From NCBI GenBank assembly GCA_903772945.1, contig CAICTM010000066.1:62001-126000 (forward strand): 64,000 bases of DNA, in the 5' to 3' direction. The position numbers and the translations under genes are program-made. This DNA comes from Seminavis robusta (taxonomy: Eukaryota > Bacillariophyta > Bacillariophyceae > Naviculales > Naviculaceae). This document shows, piece by piece, positions 44,567 through 54,999 of this stretch (within the stretch, counting starts at the first letter, position 1; each line of letters starts with the position of its first letter). The notes below the pieces were generated by a model. That model was given only the letters and a program-made list of their open reading frames with translations, had not been told where the DNA came from and did no database searches.

Positions 44567-45261
44567 AGAAAGTACCGTACGCAATGCAATGCCATGCATC
44601 CATTTTTTATTTTCAATTCACACCCAACAACAACAAACGACAATCCATCCGCCGACAATCAATCGGTCAGGTCAGTCAGAGCTAGAATGAATCGAATGAA
44701 TCAATCCAATGAATGGGGCATGCATGCCAGCACGAGTTTTTCGATCAGGGAAATTTCAAAATGTACACTACTAACTACTCTATGAGATCAGTTGTCTTCG
44801 TGGGGATATAGAGCAGTATCCACCTGCAACCGTTACTGCCTCTAGAGTACAACGAGTTGGCGCCGACGACCGAAGCGGTGGCATTGAGGTACCGGTATGG
44901 TACGGTAGGCTTGTTCACGTTTCCAACGTTGCTTGCCATGCCAGTGTGATAGTTTTAGTACGGTAGGCCCACGAACCAAAGACAGCAGGTGTCTCCTTTC
45001 TCTGCGTACGGTTATGGAACCGTATCGGATGGCCTTGTTTTGAAATTTCTAAGGCAAGGCGTGCCGGTACGGTACCGAGCAGTTGCTTTCAAATGAGGGA
45101 AAACCGCCCTAGTCGTCGCCGCTTCCCGCTGCTGTTGACTCGACTCGGAGCCGGTGCCAACGAGAGACTGACAACAGAAGTCGAAAGGAAGCCCACACCA
45201 AAACAATGCGCTACATGAAGGCGTCAACACTGGCTCGAGTGCTCTTTGGTTCTACTGTTTC
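44567..45261. other. Intergenic stretch between convergent genes
   Basis: 3' UTRs and spacer with GGTACCGG/ACGGTAGG motifs near 44890-44910 and 45066. No gene seen. Confidence 0.45.
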
Positions 45262-47037
45262 CTAAGATTTTTCTGGAACCTCTGATGATTGTTCTGACAT
45301 AAAGGCTGGTAACGGCAGCAAATCAGTTTTTTGACATTTGGATTCTTCCCGTCGAGACTTCATGATAGAAGCATGCCATTTCCGAAACTCCTCTTGTAGA
45401 TGACTCAATACTGTGGGCTTCACCTCTGCCAAATTATGTCGTTCTCCCAGGTCTGATTCCAAATCAAACAACTGTGGTTTTTGACAGTCCTCCCTTTTGC
45501 AGCTGGCACTGCCTTGCACATATTTCCATTTCCCCCACCGGTAGCCCCAGCCATTCGACTTTACTAGCTTTGGATCAAAAAAGCCAATGCCGAAGCTACG
45601 GGGACCTTCCTTTGTATTATTCCATTGAAAAGTACCAGGGTTCTTCAACAACGGAACAATGCTGCGACCATCCATGGCCCAGGATTGCTGAGATGGAGGG
45701 CGATTTTGATATAGCAACTCCATGATGGTGGGAAGAAAATCAAAGGTCACCACAGTTTCCCAAGTTTCTTTGCCTCCCTGGCCTTGAACGAGAGGTGGAA
45801 AGGAGACTATGCCTGCAACCCGATGGCCCCCTTCATAGATGTCACGTTTCCTGCCCCGCAAGGGTCCTGCCGATCCAGGCCCTTCAGCCGGCCTCTGTGG
45901 GTCAGTGGATGCTTTTTTGCAAATCCCATCGGGTGGGCAGACCCTCTCAGGGCCATTATCGGATGCAAACCAGATCATAGTATTGTCATAGTATCCATGT
46001 TTTTTGAGTGCCTGCAGAACCTTGCCAACTGCATTGTCAAGCTCAGTAAGACAGCCATAGTAATCGAGTTCTTTGTCTGTGTAGGGAGGAGATCCCGGAT
46101 CTGGTGGGCGGCAGGTTTCTCCTCTAGCGCAAGATTCTTTGGCTGCTTTGACTGCAATAAATGGTATGTGGCAGTTGTGAAAGCTGATTTGAGCCAAGAA
46201 TGGCTTCTGCTGTTGAGCTCTCTCTGCAATGTATCGGGAGAATGCATCGGCCAGGTAGAGAGAATCATCTGCTGGAGTAGGCCAAGTAAGGTTGGCCACA
46301 CCATGGGCCGACAATGGGTCATCCCACCAGTAGTTGTAGCAACATTTTCCATTGAACTTTTCACTTGAATAGCAGTATTTTTGTTCATGGTAGTGGCCAA
46401 ATTGACAATCCTTCTGCCATTCTGGTTTGCACTGGCAGTTGGCAGTTGCTGTTGGAGCCACTTCAACAGTGGCATTCATCTTGCTGAACCCATGATTGAG
46501 AGGAGAACTGCACTTGCCCCCATAGGCTTCAGAGTCATTGAAGAAGCTGCCAAGGTGCCACTTGCCTGCAAAATAGACACCCCCATAGTCACCGTACTCC
46601 TCTGGATGAGCCATTCGGACAGCATCTCCAACTGTGAATGTGTGAGAAGGGGCAAACTCAAAATTTGGCACACATAGTGACATGTCACTGCAGCCATAAA
46701 CAAAGTCAACACAATCACGAAAGTGGTGACGGCCTGTCAAGACAGTTGCTCTAGTGGGACTGCACACTGTTCCTCCACTGTGAAAATCCTGCATCAACAG
46801 GGAACTCTTTTCCTTCGCCCAGGCATCTATGTTTGGCGTTAATGCAGTGCCATTGTTGTAGCTGAAGTCGGCCCAGCCAATGTCATCAGCCAAAAGAAAC
46901 AGGAAACTGGGGAGAGAAGGGGTGGTGTTCATGGCGTCGTCGTTGGATGATTGTGGTTGTACTGTAGCGATAGGACTTCCCTTGCCCAAAGCCCATCTCA
47001 GAGTTAAGCCATCAGAGTTGAATAAAATATCTTTCAT
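45262..47037 (-). CDS. Arylsulfatase-type sulfatase
   Basis: An intronless frame of about 591 residues. The signature CSPTRATVLTGR carries the Cys that becomes formylglycine. Other active-site parts are FLFLLADDIGWADF (metal Asp pair), GKWHLGSF (Lys/His) and WFASDNGPE (metal Asp/Asn). The cap has many Cys (NCQCKPEW...DCQ, KCCYNYWW, SCARGETC, VCPPDGIC) and Asn-x-Thr sites, typical of an exported or lysosomal enzyme that removes sulfate from glycans or other esters. I begin at ATG 47037. No signal peptide is seen there; the frame upstream starts with TTG and a possible acceptor (CCTCAG) lies just before, so a 5' exon with the signal could be missing. ATG 46932 is another candidate start. Confidence 0.9.
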   Translation of the reverse strand: MKDILFNSDGLTLRWALGKGSPIATVQPQSSNDDAMNTTPSLPSFLFLLADDIGWADFSYNNGTALTPNIDAWAKEKSSLLMQDFHSGGTVCSPTRATVLTGRHHFRDCVDFVYGCSDMSLCVPNFEFAPSHTFTVGDAVRMAHPEEYGDYGGVYFAGKWHLGSFFNDSEAYGGKCSSPLNHGFSKMNATVEVAPTATANCQCKPEWQKDCQFGHYHEQKYCYSSEKFNGKCCYNYWWDDPLSAHGVANLTWPTPADDSLYLADAFSRYIAERAQQQKPFLAQISFHNCHIPFIAVKAAKESCARGETCRPPDPGSPPYTDKELDYYGCLTELDNAVGKVLQALKKHGYYDNTMIWFASDNGPERVCPPDGICKKASTDPQRPAEGPGSAGPLRGRKRDIYEGGHRVAGIVSFPPLVQGQGGKETWETVVTFDFLPTIMELLYQNRPPSQQSWAMDGRSIVPLLKNPGTFQWNNTKEGPRSFGIGFFDPKLVKSNGWGYRWGKWKYVQGSASCKREDCQKPQLFDLESDLGERHNLAEVKPTVLSHLQEEFRKWHASIMKSRREESKCQKTDLLPLPAFMSEQSSEVPEKS

Positions 47038-47444
47038 TCCACTGAGGACAATAGATGGGTCCGCCAAATGCCACCAAGTTGAAGCAAGATTGTTTGGAGC
47101 CAGACTCTGGCTCTTTTGTCAACTTTGGCCTGCATTGCCGACGAAAGGATTGACTGATTCAATCATTCGTAGCTCCTTCGTAGATTCAACGGTGTACTGG
47201 AGGATGGGGATGCTGATCAGGACGCTGCACACATCAAGGAGTAGCAATGTTTTGGAGTGAAATTCAGCAAAGCGTCAAGCCGATACGGTGCATGTAGCAA
47301 AGAATGAGAGCTCTAAATAAAGTTATCATGCGCTTCTAGCGTCGTTTCCTGATCAAGATAGTACTGCATGTCCGTTCAATAAAGCCATTGAAATAGCTAG
47401 GCCTTCAACAAGTTGATAGAAGTCTGAAGACTTCCTCGCTTTTA
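47038..47444. other. Upstream of the sulfatase gene; may hide a 5' exon
   Basis: Lies between the sulfatase start and the stop of the Met/Ser-rich secreted gene, both minus strand. I found no hydrophobic exon that would supply a signal peptide. Confidence 0.4.
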
Positions 47445-48239
47445 TTAAGGTGGCCCGCAATCAAAGCCGCAGCAGTTGCCCCGATTCTTGGACACGTAGT
47501 TGATGCAAATGCGAACACACTTATCCTTTCCAGCACCATCAGGCAAATCGTCAAAGAGCGGCGAGCAATAGTGTATCTTGGTTGCTTGATTTAACTGTGG
47601 GTTGATGTGAGAGCAGATTGCATCAATTTCACTGCCTGATGGACAGAGGTAAGGATCCACCGACTCGAAATCATCGCAGAGCCTGGGCCAATTCAAAGCC
47701 CCATCTCGGTTCTCTCCTCGTCCCATATTGTCAAAGACTTGTAGAACGTTGCAGATTGTATCAGGTTCCAGGGTCGGTTTGTTGGTTTTAGGGCATTCCT
47801 CATTGCTTTCTTCTTCGCTTTCGGCTCCACCTTCCCTCGATGAACTGTCCGTCGTGGTCATCATCATGTTGTTACCCATCATTCCAAGACGACGTGACGA
47901 GCTGCTGAGCATCGTGCTGGCCCCCATCATTCCACTCGACGGCGAAGCGCTGCTCATCATGCTGCTTCCCATCATCGATGACGAACCGCTGCTCATCATG
48001 CTGCTTCCCATCATTCCACTCGACGACGAATCGCTACCCATCATGCCACCTCCCATCATCGATGTCGAACCGCTGCTCGTCATGCTGCCATCCATCATTC
48101 CAAGGCGACGCATTGCTTGCTTGCTTCCAACAAGCCGAAAATGCTTGCTTCCGCGAGCGATAATGCCATTGGCGGAAGTTGCAGGGACGAGGGCGAGGAC
48201 CACGAGAACAATGACGGGCAGAGATGTTCGAAAGAGCAT
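47445..48239 (-). CDS. Secreted Met/Ser-repeat protein with Cys-rich C-terminal domain
   Basis: A 264-residue frame from ATG 48239; the frame opens upstream with TTG only. Signal peptide: LFRTSLPVIVLVVLALVPATSA. Residues about 45-125 are Met/Ser/Gly repeats such as GMMGSSMMSSGSS, encoded by near-identical DNA units on the plus-strand side near 47900-48080. After an acidic stretch (GGAESEEESNEE) comes a domain of about 110 residues with about ten Cys: CNVLQVFDNMGRGENRDG, RLCDDFESVDPYLCPSGSEIDAICSH, HYCSPLF, CVRICINYVSKNRGNCCGFDCGPP. The same domain occurs in the divergent neighbour at 49087. Family unknown, possibly diatom-specific. Met-rich repeats could bind copper, but that is speculation. 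Confidence 0.8.
   Translation of the reverse strand: MLFRTSLPVIVLVVLALVPATSANGIIARGSKHFRLVGSKQAMRRLGMMDGSMTSSGSTSMMGGGMMGSDSSSSGMMGSSMMSSGSSSMMGSSMMSSASPSSGMMGASTMLSSSSRRLGMMGNNMMMTTTDSSSREGGAESEEESNEECPKTNKPTLEPDTICNVLQVFDNMGRGENRDGALNWPRLCDDFESVDPYLCPSGSEIDAICSHINPQLNQATKIHYCSPLFDDLPDGAGKDKCVRICINYVSKNRGNCCGFDCGPP
47895..48085 (-). repeat. Met/Ser coding repeat
   Basis: Several near-identical units encoding MMGSSMMSS-like peptide in tandem, with TGCTGCTTCCCATCAT on the plus strand recurring at short spacing. In frame within the secreted Cys-rich protein gene. Confidence 0.75.
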
Positions 48240-49086
48240 GGTCAATGTTGCAACAGTAGGGACAAGAAATGCTAAAGGGTTGTTTTCAGAACTCTGTATA
48301 TCGAGATTGTGAGAGAATAGAGTCTATCGAAGGGGTGCCGATACGTCCACGTAAAACGGAACGATGCTCGTTCGTCGTTCGGGTCGAGTGGTGTTCTGTT
48401 CATTCGGAGTTGCGAGAGAAGGATCTGCCGCTACAGGACATGCTTCCCAGATATCCACCAGGAAAATCTCTTGGGAAGACGGATAATCCTTGTGGCGACT
48501 CCCGCGCTCCTTCAGAATGAATGTTGTCGCAAGAGCAAATGTGGAACCGGTCCTTCCCGCTACCCTCCCAGCACCCGCTAAGCTACATTCCTGCTGTCCG
48601 AAACTTCCCTCGCTTGACAAGCACGGTACAGCTACACCTGGTATACCGGTACCGTACAGGTGGAAGAGACTTAGCCTAGGATTGTTCGCCCGCTCGATGA
48701 AACTATGGTCATACATGTACAATTCTCTTTCAAGCTTCGGACCGAAGAAGGAAGCGGACGAATGAGACACTGTCGCTCGACTGTGACATGTTGTGGCCGG
48801 AAGCAGAGGTGCGGGTAATAGACCAAAAGACTGACTGCAAATGCACCTGGAAAGTTCGCACAGCCTGGTCATCTTTCTCTGCCGAGGTGCCAATTCAAAC
48901 AAGAAGTTGCGCAGCATTGATCGGCACCTTTCTGCAATATACTCCGTTGTCACAAGGAAAGCAACATAATGAGACACACTGTGGACGCTTATCGTCATTC
49001 ATCTCACAACTCGAAAGCGAAAGCCGCCAAAACAGTCTGAACCTCGATCCTCTCAAACCACAATTTCCCATCCTACCCTTGCAACC
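48240..49086. other. Shared upstream region of a divergent paralog pair
   Basis: About 850 bp between the starts of the two Cys-rich secreted protein genes. Contains TATACCGGTACCGTACAGG near 48640. The ORF 48324-48998 (-) has no family features. A shared regulatory region is plausible. Confidence 0.45.
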
Positions 49087-49698
49087 ATGTTTGCCATCAA
49101 GTCTCTCCCCAAACTCATCTGCGCCCTTCTTGGCATTACCACTGTCGTAGTCGGCATGAATGACGGGTCTGTCCGGGGCACCAGTTTGGCGTCGTCTTCT
49201 GTTGCAATCCCCAGCGCGGAACGCAAGTTGTCGGAGTGCCCGCAAGACAAAAGTCTTCCTGCTACGGTGACTATTGACGGCGAGGATCTCCTTCATCCAG
49301 TGGCGCTCTGTGACTTTCTCGTCGCCTACAACCGATTGGGCCGCAACGAGCACAACAACGTCTCTAGTCCCTTGGATTGGAAAATGTTGTGTGACGACTT
49401 TGAACCGTTGGACCAGCACCTGTGTCCCATGGGTCGGCATCTGGAGGGAATCTGTTCCCACAGAAAGCCTCATCTGAATCCTTCTGTTCGTGTGAACTTC
49501 TGCTCCCCCATTTTTTCATTGCTGACGGAAGAACAAGGCCGCTCCCAGTGCACCCGGATGTGCATCAACTACGGTACGTTTTAGTTTTGCCTTGAGATGA
49601 AGATGACGAGAATGCAAGTTGGCTCACCAGATTGGATCTTGTATTTTCCAATAGTGTCGGAGGCACGAGGTGGGTGCTGCGATATTGCCTGCCCCTAA
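49087..49698 (+). CDS. Secreted Cys-rich protein, paralog of the 47445-48239 gene
   Basis: Two exons, 49087-49573 and 49655-49698, joined in phase 1 by a GT-AG intron, giving 176 residues. The second exon restores the last residues VSEARGGCCDIACP, matching VSKNRGNCCGFDCGPP in the neighbour. Signal peptide: FAIKSLPKLICALLGITTVVVG. The domain runs CDFLVAYNRLGRNE, MLCDDFEPLDQHLCPMGRHLEGICSH, NFCSPIF, CTRMCINY, with the Cys pattern of the paralog preserved. It lacks the Met/Ser insert. Function unknown; exported by prediction. Confidence 0.8.
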
Positions 49699-50863
49699 TC
49701 AGCCAATGTCCACCACAAGCTCGCCAGCCGTACAGTAGTTGGTGGTTCCAGTAAGGAAGTTATCTACGCCATTTGTAGTTGATGGATGTGCACTCCTTTC
49801 ATATGCTACATGTTCGAAGAAACAGTTGACGGTATCGATGATTTTCACTTTTGGTTAGGTCAATAATTTAAAGGTATATTAGTGATTCTTCGTCTGCAGC
49901 AAACCACTCATGGCTATCGTACTAGAAGCTTGCAAGCTGCTACAAGTTCTTTCCGCTCGCGCTTGGAGTGAAGCCCCGCACTTTCTGTACTTGACATTCC
50001 ATCAAAAATGCAAGGTCATTCATGTTGCTCGAGTTGCCTAACCTTGCCGCATTGTTGGCGGGTACACGCGTAGGAACGGTGAGAACAACACCGACTCTCC
50101 AGATAGACGTCATCCCTTGGTAGCTTCAGTTACTGCTGTTCCGTTTGCAACGGGGCATCTCACAGCCACGAACTTGGCAATGAGGCCACGTTTTTGACGG
50201 TTCGAGCCGCGATGACCCCCAAAGAGGCCGCAACGCTCAGAATTGACGACAGGGGCATCTACTAGAAGCTGACATCACTGCTTCCATTGCATCTGCGGGC
50301 CGTTGCTTGTCAGGGAGTATCGCCGACTTTTCTGGATTCACTTGAAGCTGCATGGACCAAGTAGAGAAGCAAGAGAATCGAATCTATGTAGTATCCATGT
50401 CTCACTTGCTCATTGCAAATCACTTAGGCTCTCTTTCATTCACTGCTAGCCCCAACTGACTTTCTCTCTCCAGGCAACGACTCGACTCGATCCCCCAATC
50501 CCAACTGATATCTATGATAGCTACTAGCTAGCTACAGACAAGAGCTCGCGCTTGGTGGGAAAAGGTTTCTTCTGGATCGACCCTATCGATGAGGCTATGA
50601 ATTCCAAGACTGGCCAAAAGCAAGTCTCATCAATATCCATGTTTCAGGGACTTTCCACTGACATCCACGTCACCCTGTTTTCTGTTTCGTATCAATGACT
50701 TCCTACAGGGAATGAGTACCAGGCTGGCCCTCGGTGTTTCACTTTTTGTCTTTGGATGAAAAAGTACCGTACCGGTGGTACGGTACCAGAAAAGCCAGCC
50801 AATTTCTCTCATTATTTTACCTCACATCTTTCGCTCCAAAAACACAAAGCAAACCGCAAGAAA
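49699..50863. other. Intergenic stretch
   Basis: No gene seen. A palindromic TACCGTACCGGTGGTACGGTACC segment lies at about 50765-50787, roughly 80 bp before the next start. AGCTAGCTAC near 50524. Confidence 0.5.
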
Positions 50864-51928
50864 ATGACTATCCTCAGCAAGAACCATCGCCCTCTTCGTG
50901 CTGCTCTCGGCGCTCTTGTCAGTCTTATCCTCATCCCCCAACTCATCGGTACTGCGGAAGCCTCCATTAATATTTTCGGCCCCTGCGAGGACGACGTCTG
51001 CGTGAGGACTTTCCCACAATCCTGCGCGGATCTCGTGCACGAGCACGACTTCAGTGATTGCTGTGCTCTTTCTCCGAGTCAGGACGGTAGTGAATGCACC
51101 TTGACAGCGGGCCCTGCTTGTGTCTACGAAACTCGCTTTTTCCCTTGCGTTGTGGAGGGCTTTTGTTTGAATGTATTGTGTCTGGCTAACCATGTGTTTG
51201 CGTACAGTGAGGATGCCTACTATGGATACAGCGCCTTACCAGATACATGCCCTGTTCCCGACTTTCCCATCCCACCGCCCTCTCAATCTGAAAGCGTCTA
51301 TCACTTGTCCATGAGGTTCTCTGGTGCGTTGGCGTTGTCTTGGGGGGATCATTCTGATCATCCCGACTCTACCACCACTGCCTGGGATGCCGCCACCACA
51401 GAGCACCTCCAAACCTATTTTGAACACCACCCTGAACTTGGTGTCCGTGATGTCTTGGCCATCCCACAAGTCTACCCCGTCATAACAGGGGACCCCACGA
51501 CGAACTCGGTGGCAGTGCATTTCCTGCAGTTCCTTTCTTGGCGGAGCGCCACTGGTGTAAGCGCCAACGCTACCGATGCCAATGCAACGAGCGCCGACAT
51601 CAATGGCACCTACATCATCGAACAAGCCTTCAACACTGAGGACGGAAAGCAAACCTATTTGGAGCTGCTGGTCAACAGTACCAGCACCTTCTTTGAACGC
51701 GTGACCCGTGTCTCCAATGTGGAAAAGTTTGAGATTCCTTGCCCGCCGTTCATTGCCAAAGCCGCAGAGAGTGTACCTCTGGAGAAGGAAACTTTCCAGG
51801 AAGGAGAAGCTTTGGTGCCAGAGGAACTAGGAGAAGAAATGTTGATGGGCGAGTCTTCTGATGCATTTTCTTGTGGTTCTGTGGGTTCTGTCCTTGTGTG
51901 GCTGGCTCTTGCCGTCGCCCACTTGTAA
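50864..51928 (+). CDS. Putative GPI-anchored secreted protein, unknown family
   Basis: A 354-residue intronless frame. I use ATG 50864 (AAAATGACT), which leads into a signal peptide (ALGALVSLILIPQLIGTAEA). The ATG-less lead from 50756 is repeat-derived. Residues about 40-130 are Cys-rich (GPCEDDVCVRTFPQSC, DCCALSPSQDGSEC, CVYETRFFPCVVEGFCLNVLC). A Thr/Asp-rich part with Asn-x-Thr/Ser sites (NATDANATS, NGT, NST) follows. The C-terminus is a short polar stretch then a hydrophobic tail (SVGSVLVWLALAVAHL) with no cytosolic residues, the usual GPI-anchor signal. Likely a surface glycoprotein. No recognised domain. Confidence 0.7.
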   Translation: MTILSKNHRPLRAALGALVSLILIPQLIGTAEASINIFGPCEDDVCVRTFPQSCADLVHEHDFSDCCALSPSQDGSECTLTAGPACVYETRFFPCVVEGFCLNVLCLANHVFAYSEDAYYGYSALPDTCPVPDFPIPPPSQSESVYHLSMRFSGALALSWGDHSDHPDSTTTAWDAATTEHLQTYFEHHPELGVRDVLAIPQVYPVITGDPTTNSVAVHFLQFLSWRSATGVSANATDANATSADINGTYIIEQAFNTEDGKQTYLELLVNSTSTFFERVTRVSNVEKFEIPCPPFIAKAAESVPLEKETFQEGEALVPEELGEEMLMGESSDAFSCGSVGSVLVWLALAVAHL

Positions 51929-52425
51929 GGTTGTCAGCCAAGAAATCAACCGAAATATCTCCAACACCTTACAAAAGCAACAACAGAGAAAACGCAAGAT
52001 GAATCTACCGTGCGTCAGTGTAACAAAAGCAACAAAACATGACTCCAAAGAGCGCAGAAACAACAGAAATAGAGGACGACTTTAGGAGGAAAACCAAACT
52101 AACGAAAACAACGAACTGCATGTATCTTCCTGGAACCTAGCAAATGGGATAATGTCCAGCAGTGGTTTAAATAAAACGTAACTATTATGTAGCCCCCCCA
52201 CGACGGACAGCCCGGAGGAATTCAAAGACCACTTTCGGTGTGAGTCTTTAGTGGAAGAGTCGTGCTGGTGAAGGGAGCATCCCATAAATGGCGAGCTCTT
52301 GTTTTCTGTGTGGCTGCATCAGCTTTTCGTTGCTCGGTTTGGATATTCATCAATACATATGTATACTCCCCTACTATTAATAGCGCAAATGCCTGATGGC
52401 TAAGCCCCACCCAGGTTGAGCTTCT
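51929..52425. other. Intergenic stretch between convergent genes
   Basis: 3' UTRs and spacer. Nothing distinctive seen. Confidence 0.5.
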
Positions 52426-54999
52426 CTACACTGACAAGGTGCTGGCATCCATGGCACGGACGTCCACCGTATGGACTTCATCAGTACCATCAAGAGATTC
52501 CGTTCCAGTCGACGACAAGACTGTGGAGGCGGTAGGGATTGAAACAAAATATGTGTCCATCTCTCCTTTCCCCTTTGCCACAATCTTGTCATTCCGATGT
52601 GTCAACCAATTCGTCTTACCCAACACCCTTAGCGCATCAGCAGTGACTTGAGAAACATGGACACATCCAGCAACTCCTGTGCTTTCCATGCGAGACGCTG
52701 TATTAACAGTATCGCCGTACAACTGGAAGCGGCTCTTGTCTCCTCGCAGTACCCCACCTATCACACTTCCACTATGCAAACCAACCCTGAGTTGGAGGTC
52801 AGCAGTTTCATTGCCCAAGGTTTCTGAAAGTTCTGTCGTCAAGATATGCATCTTGGACATGCAATCATGGGCAAAGCGGACCATTCTGGATGCATGGTCT
52901 GTTTGAGGATATGGCATACCGCAGACAGCAACCTGTTGAACCAAAGCCGGAGAGAGGGACCAAAAAGCGAAAACAATCAGTTCCCATGATTGCATCATGC
53001 ATGGCATTGTCACCTGACAGTAGCCGACTTACATAGCAATCTCCAATTGTTTCAATTTTGAATATATGCCTTCTCTTTGCCAGAGCATCAAAGGCGCTAT
53101 AGAGGGTCTCAAGGAGCTCAAAGACTTGCTCTGGATTGTGAGTGCTGGACCTAATGTTGGAAGAGGAGGAGGAAATGAGCCGTGAACGACAGAGCACAAA
53201 GACCAAATAGGTCAACAACGAACTTACCACGAAGTGAAACCCACTAGGTCTCCAAAGAATACTGTTGTGTGTGGATAAGCCTTGGCCAAATGTGCAAAAC
53301 CACCTTCATTACGATTGCCAATTCCACTGTCACAGGGGTCAGGAATCCCTCCCTTGTGATGCCCATTTCCTTTCCCATCTCCTACGTCTTGCTGCGCCAA
53401 AAGCTTGTCTTTGATTTCGCTGGGGAAGAGAGATGACACAAGCATGTCCGATCGAGCAGCATCTTGAGCCAGCTCCAGATTTCGGCGTTGAACAAAGCAG
53501 TCATAAATGAAGAAGACAATGGCGACGAACGAAAAGGTACATGCCACAACAACCGCAAACATAACAGGAAGGGCGGTGGTGTAGCCATCTTTGAACTCAT
53601 CAGTTGGATACACAAACTATCACAGAAGAAAGACAGAGGTTAAGCAAACATGAAACGGAGGAAACCAAATTCACACCACACCTCCGAGAATTCGACTGCA
53701 AACAAGAAGAGTCTCACCATGGTATACTGGCAATGGCCTGGTGTTGTGGTGAAGTCTGGATGTGTATGCCAGCCGAGTTCCACAATAATCGCCAAGTCAT
53801 CAAACTTTGGATCATGATGATCTTCTGGACCAAGGTAGTAGGCTTCTTTTCCAGAGACCTTGTAGGTGAACACTTGCCCACAGTCATTGCGGACAACACT
53901 CAAGATGCCTGTGACCGTCTCCGGCAGCAAGTCTTGCATACTTGCATCCCATGCAACACTGGAAGAAAGTGTTCCAACAATGCCACTGTCTGGATTGTGG
54001 ACCTCACGCCAAATGGGTGTGTACATGAAAGAATGGGGGTTGTCCGCTTCAGAGTCAGTATGGAAGTTTTTGTGTTCTTCTGCGGGGACAGCACCAAATG
54101 GCCTGATGCGTGACACCAGCGTCTCGTACTTGAGTTCAAGGAGGGCATCATGAATTTCTTGGTTACCAGGGATAGTGGCGAGGTTCAGATTCAAGGTAGG
54201 ACCGTAGGCACGCATGGGAGGAGACTGCATGATACGAACAGCATAGTAAGGGCGTTCCTCGTCAGGTGGAAAAGTCCTGTTGGGGCCCTTTCGAGATATG
54301 AAAGGATTGTATCGGGCTGGATCTGTGTTGAGGAGGTCAGTGTTTCCATAGCGAAGCAAATGGGCTTCCTCAACCCAGTCCTGGTAGCGGGCTGTGGTCC
54401 AATTGACAAAGTCATCTCGTTCATCCTGCATGACAAGGTTCTGAACCCCAATAAACTCAGCCTTGCTGTGCTCAAAGAAACCCTTGGCATAGCTCTCAAA
54501 CAAAGGTAGATCCACATAGGGCCAGCTTTGGTTGGACTGTTGTGAATAGGCAGTGATTTCATTGGCCAGGCTCTTGCAGGCAGCACGGAGGCTCTGCTGC
54601 TGTTCCATGGCAGCATCTGCAAGACTGCGTGCAAACTGGCCATACTGTAGGACATATGAAGACAAGTGGGAGGCAGTGTGGCAGTGTGGGTGAGTTGAAA
54701 AGAAGCTTTGCTGGTCAGTGCAAATCAAAAGTGGAACTCACAGCTGTCTCAAAGTTTCTGTTCTCCTGTTGGCCAAGCAAGACCTTAGCCACAATGGTGA
54801 CCACTGCTGTCATGATCAACATGCCAAGTACCATAAGCCTGAACATCTTGATGCGGTGTTTCTCCTTCTTGGTCATGGTGGTGAAAGATTCTCCCCTATT
54901 GTCGTTAGTCCCTGCGGAGGAACCCTCATCGTCATAGCTTTCCTCCTTTGAAACCTCCTCCGGTTTCTGCTCCTCGAGATCATTGTGGTCCAAGGTCAT
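52426..54999 (-). CDS. Receptor-type class III nucleotide (guanylate-like) cyclase, copy A
   Basis: Five exons: 54999-54742, 54644-53718, 53616-53228, 53150-53033 and 52932-52426, phase-consistent, giving 732 residues. A short acidic cytosolic N-terminus leads to a first membrane span near 53-74. An outer domain of about 320 residues follows (YGQFARSLADAAMEQQQSLR, PFISRKGPNRTFPP), then a second span near 409-436. A linker (RSDMLVSSLFPSEIKDKLLAQ) leads to the cyclase domain. Catalytic parts are FFGDLVGFTSWS (metal Asp), IETIGDCYVAVCG (metal Asp, purine-pocket Glu) and GLHSGSVIGGVLRGDKSRFQLYGDTVNTASRME. The Glu favours GTP, but the usual guanylate-cyclase Cys is Gln here, so the substrate is uncertain. 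It would sense an outer ligand and make cGMP or cAMP. Confidence 0.9.

Noticed and set aside
47728-48312. 194-residue plus-strand frame rich in Leu, Pro and Ile
   Set aside because: Antisense image of the Met/Ser repeat and signal peptide of the secreted protein.
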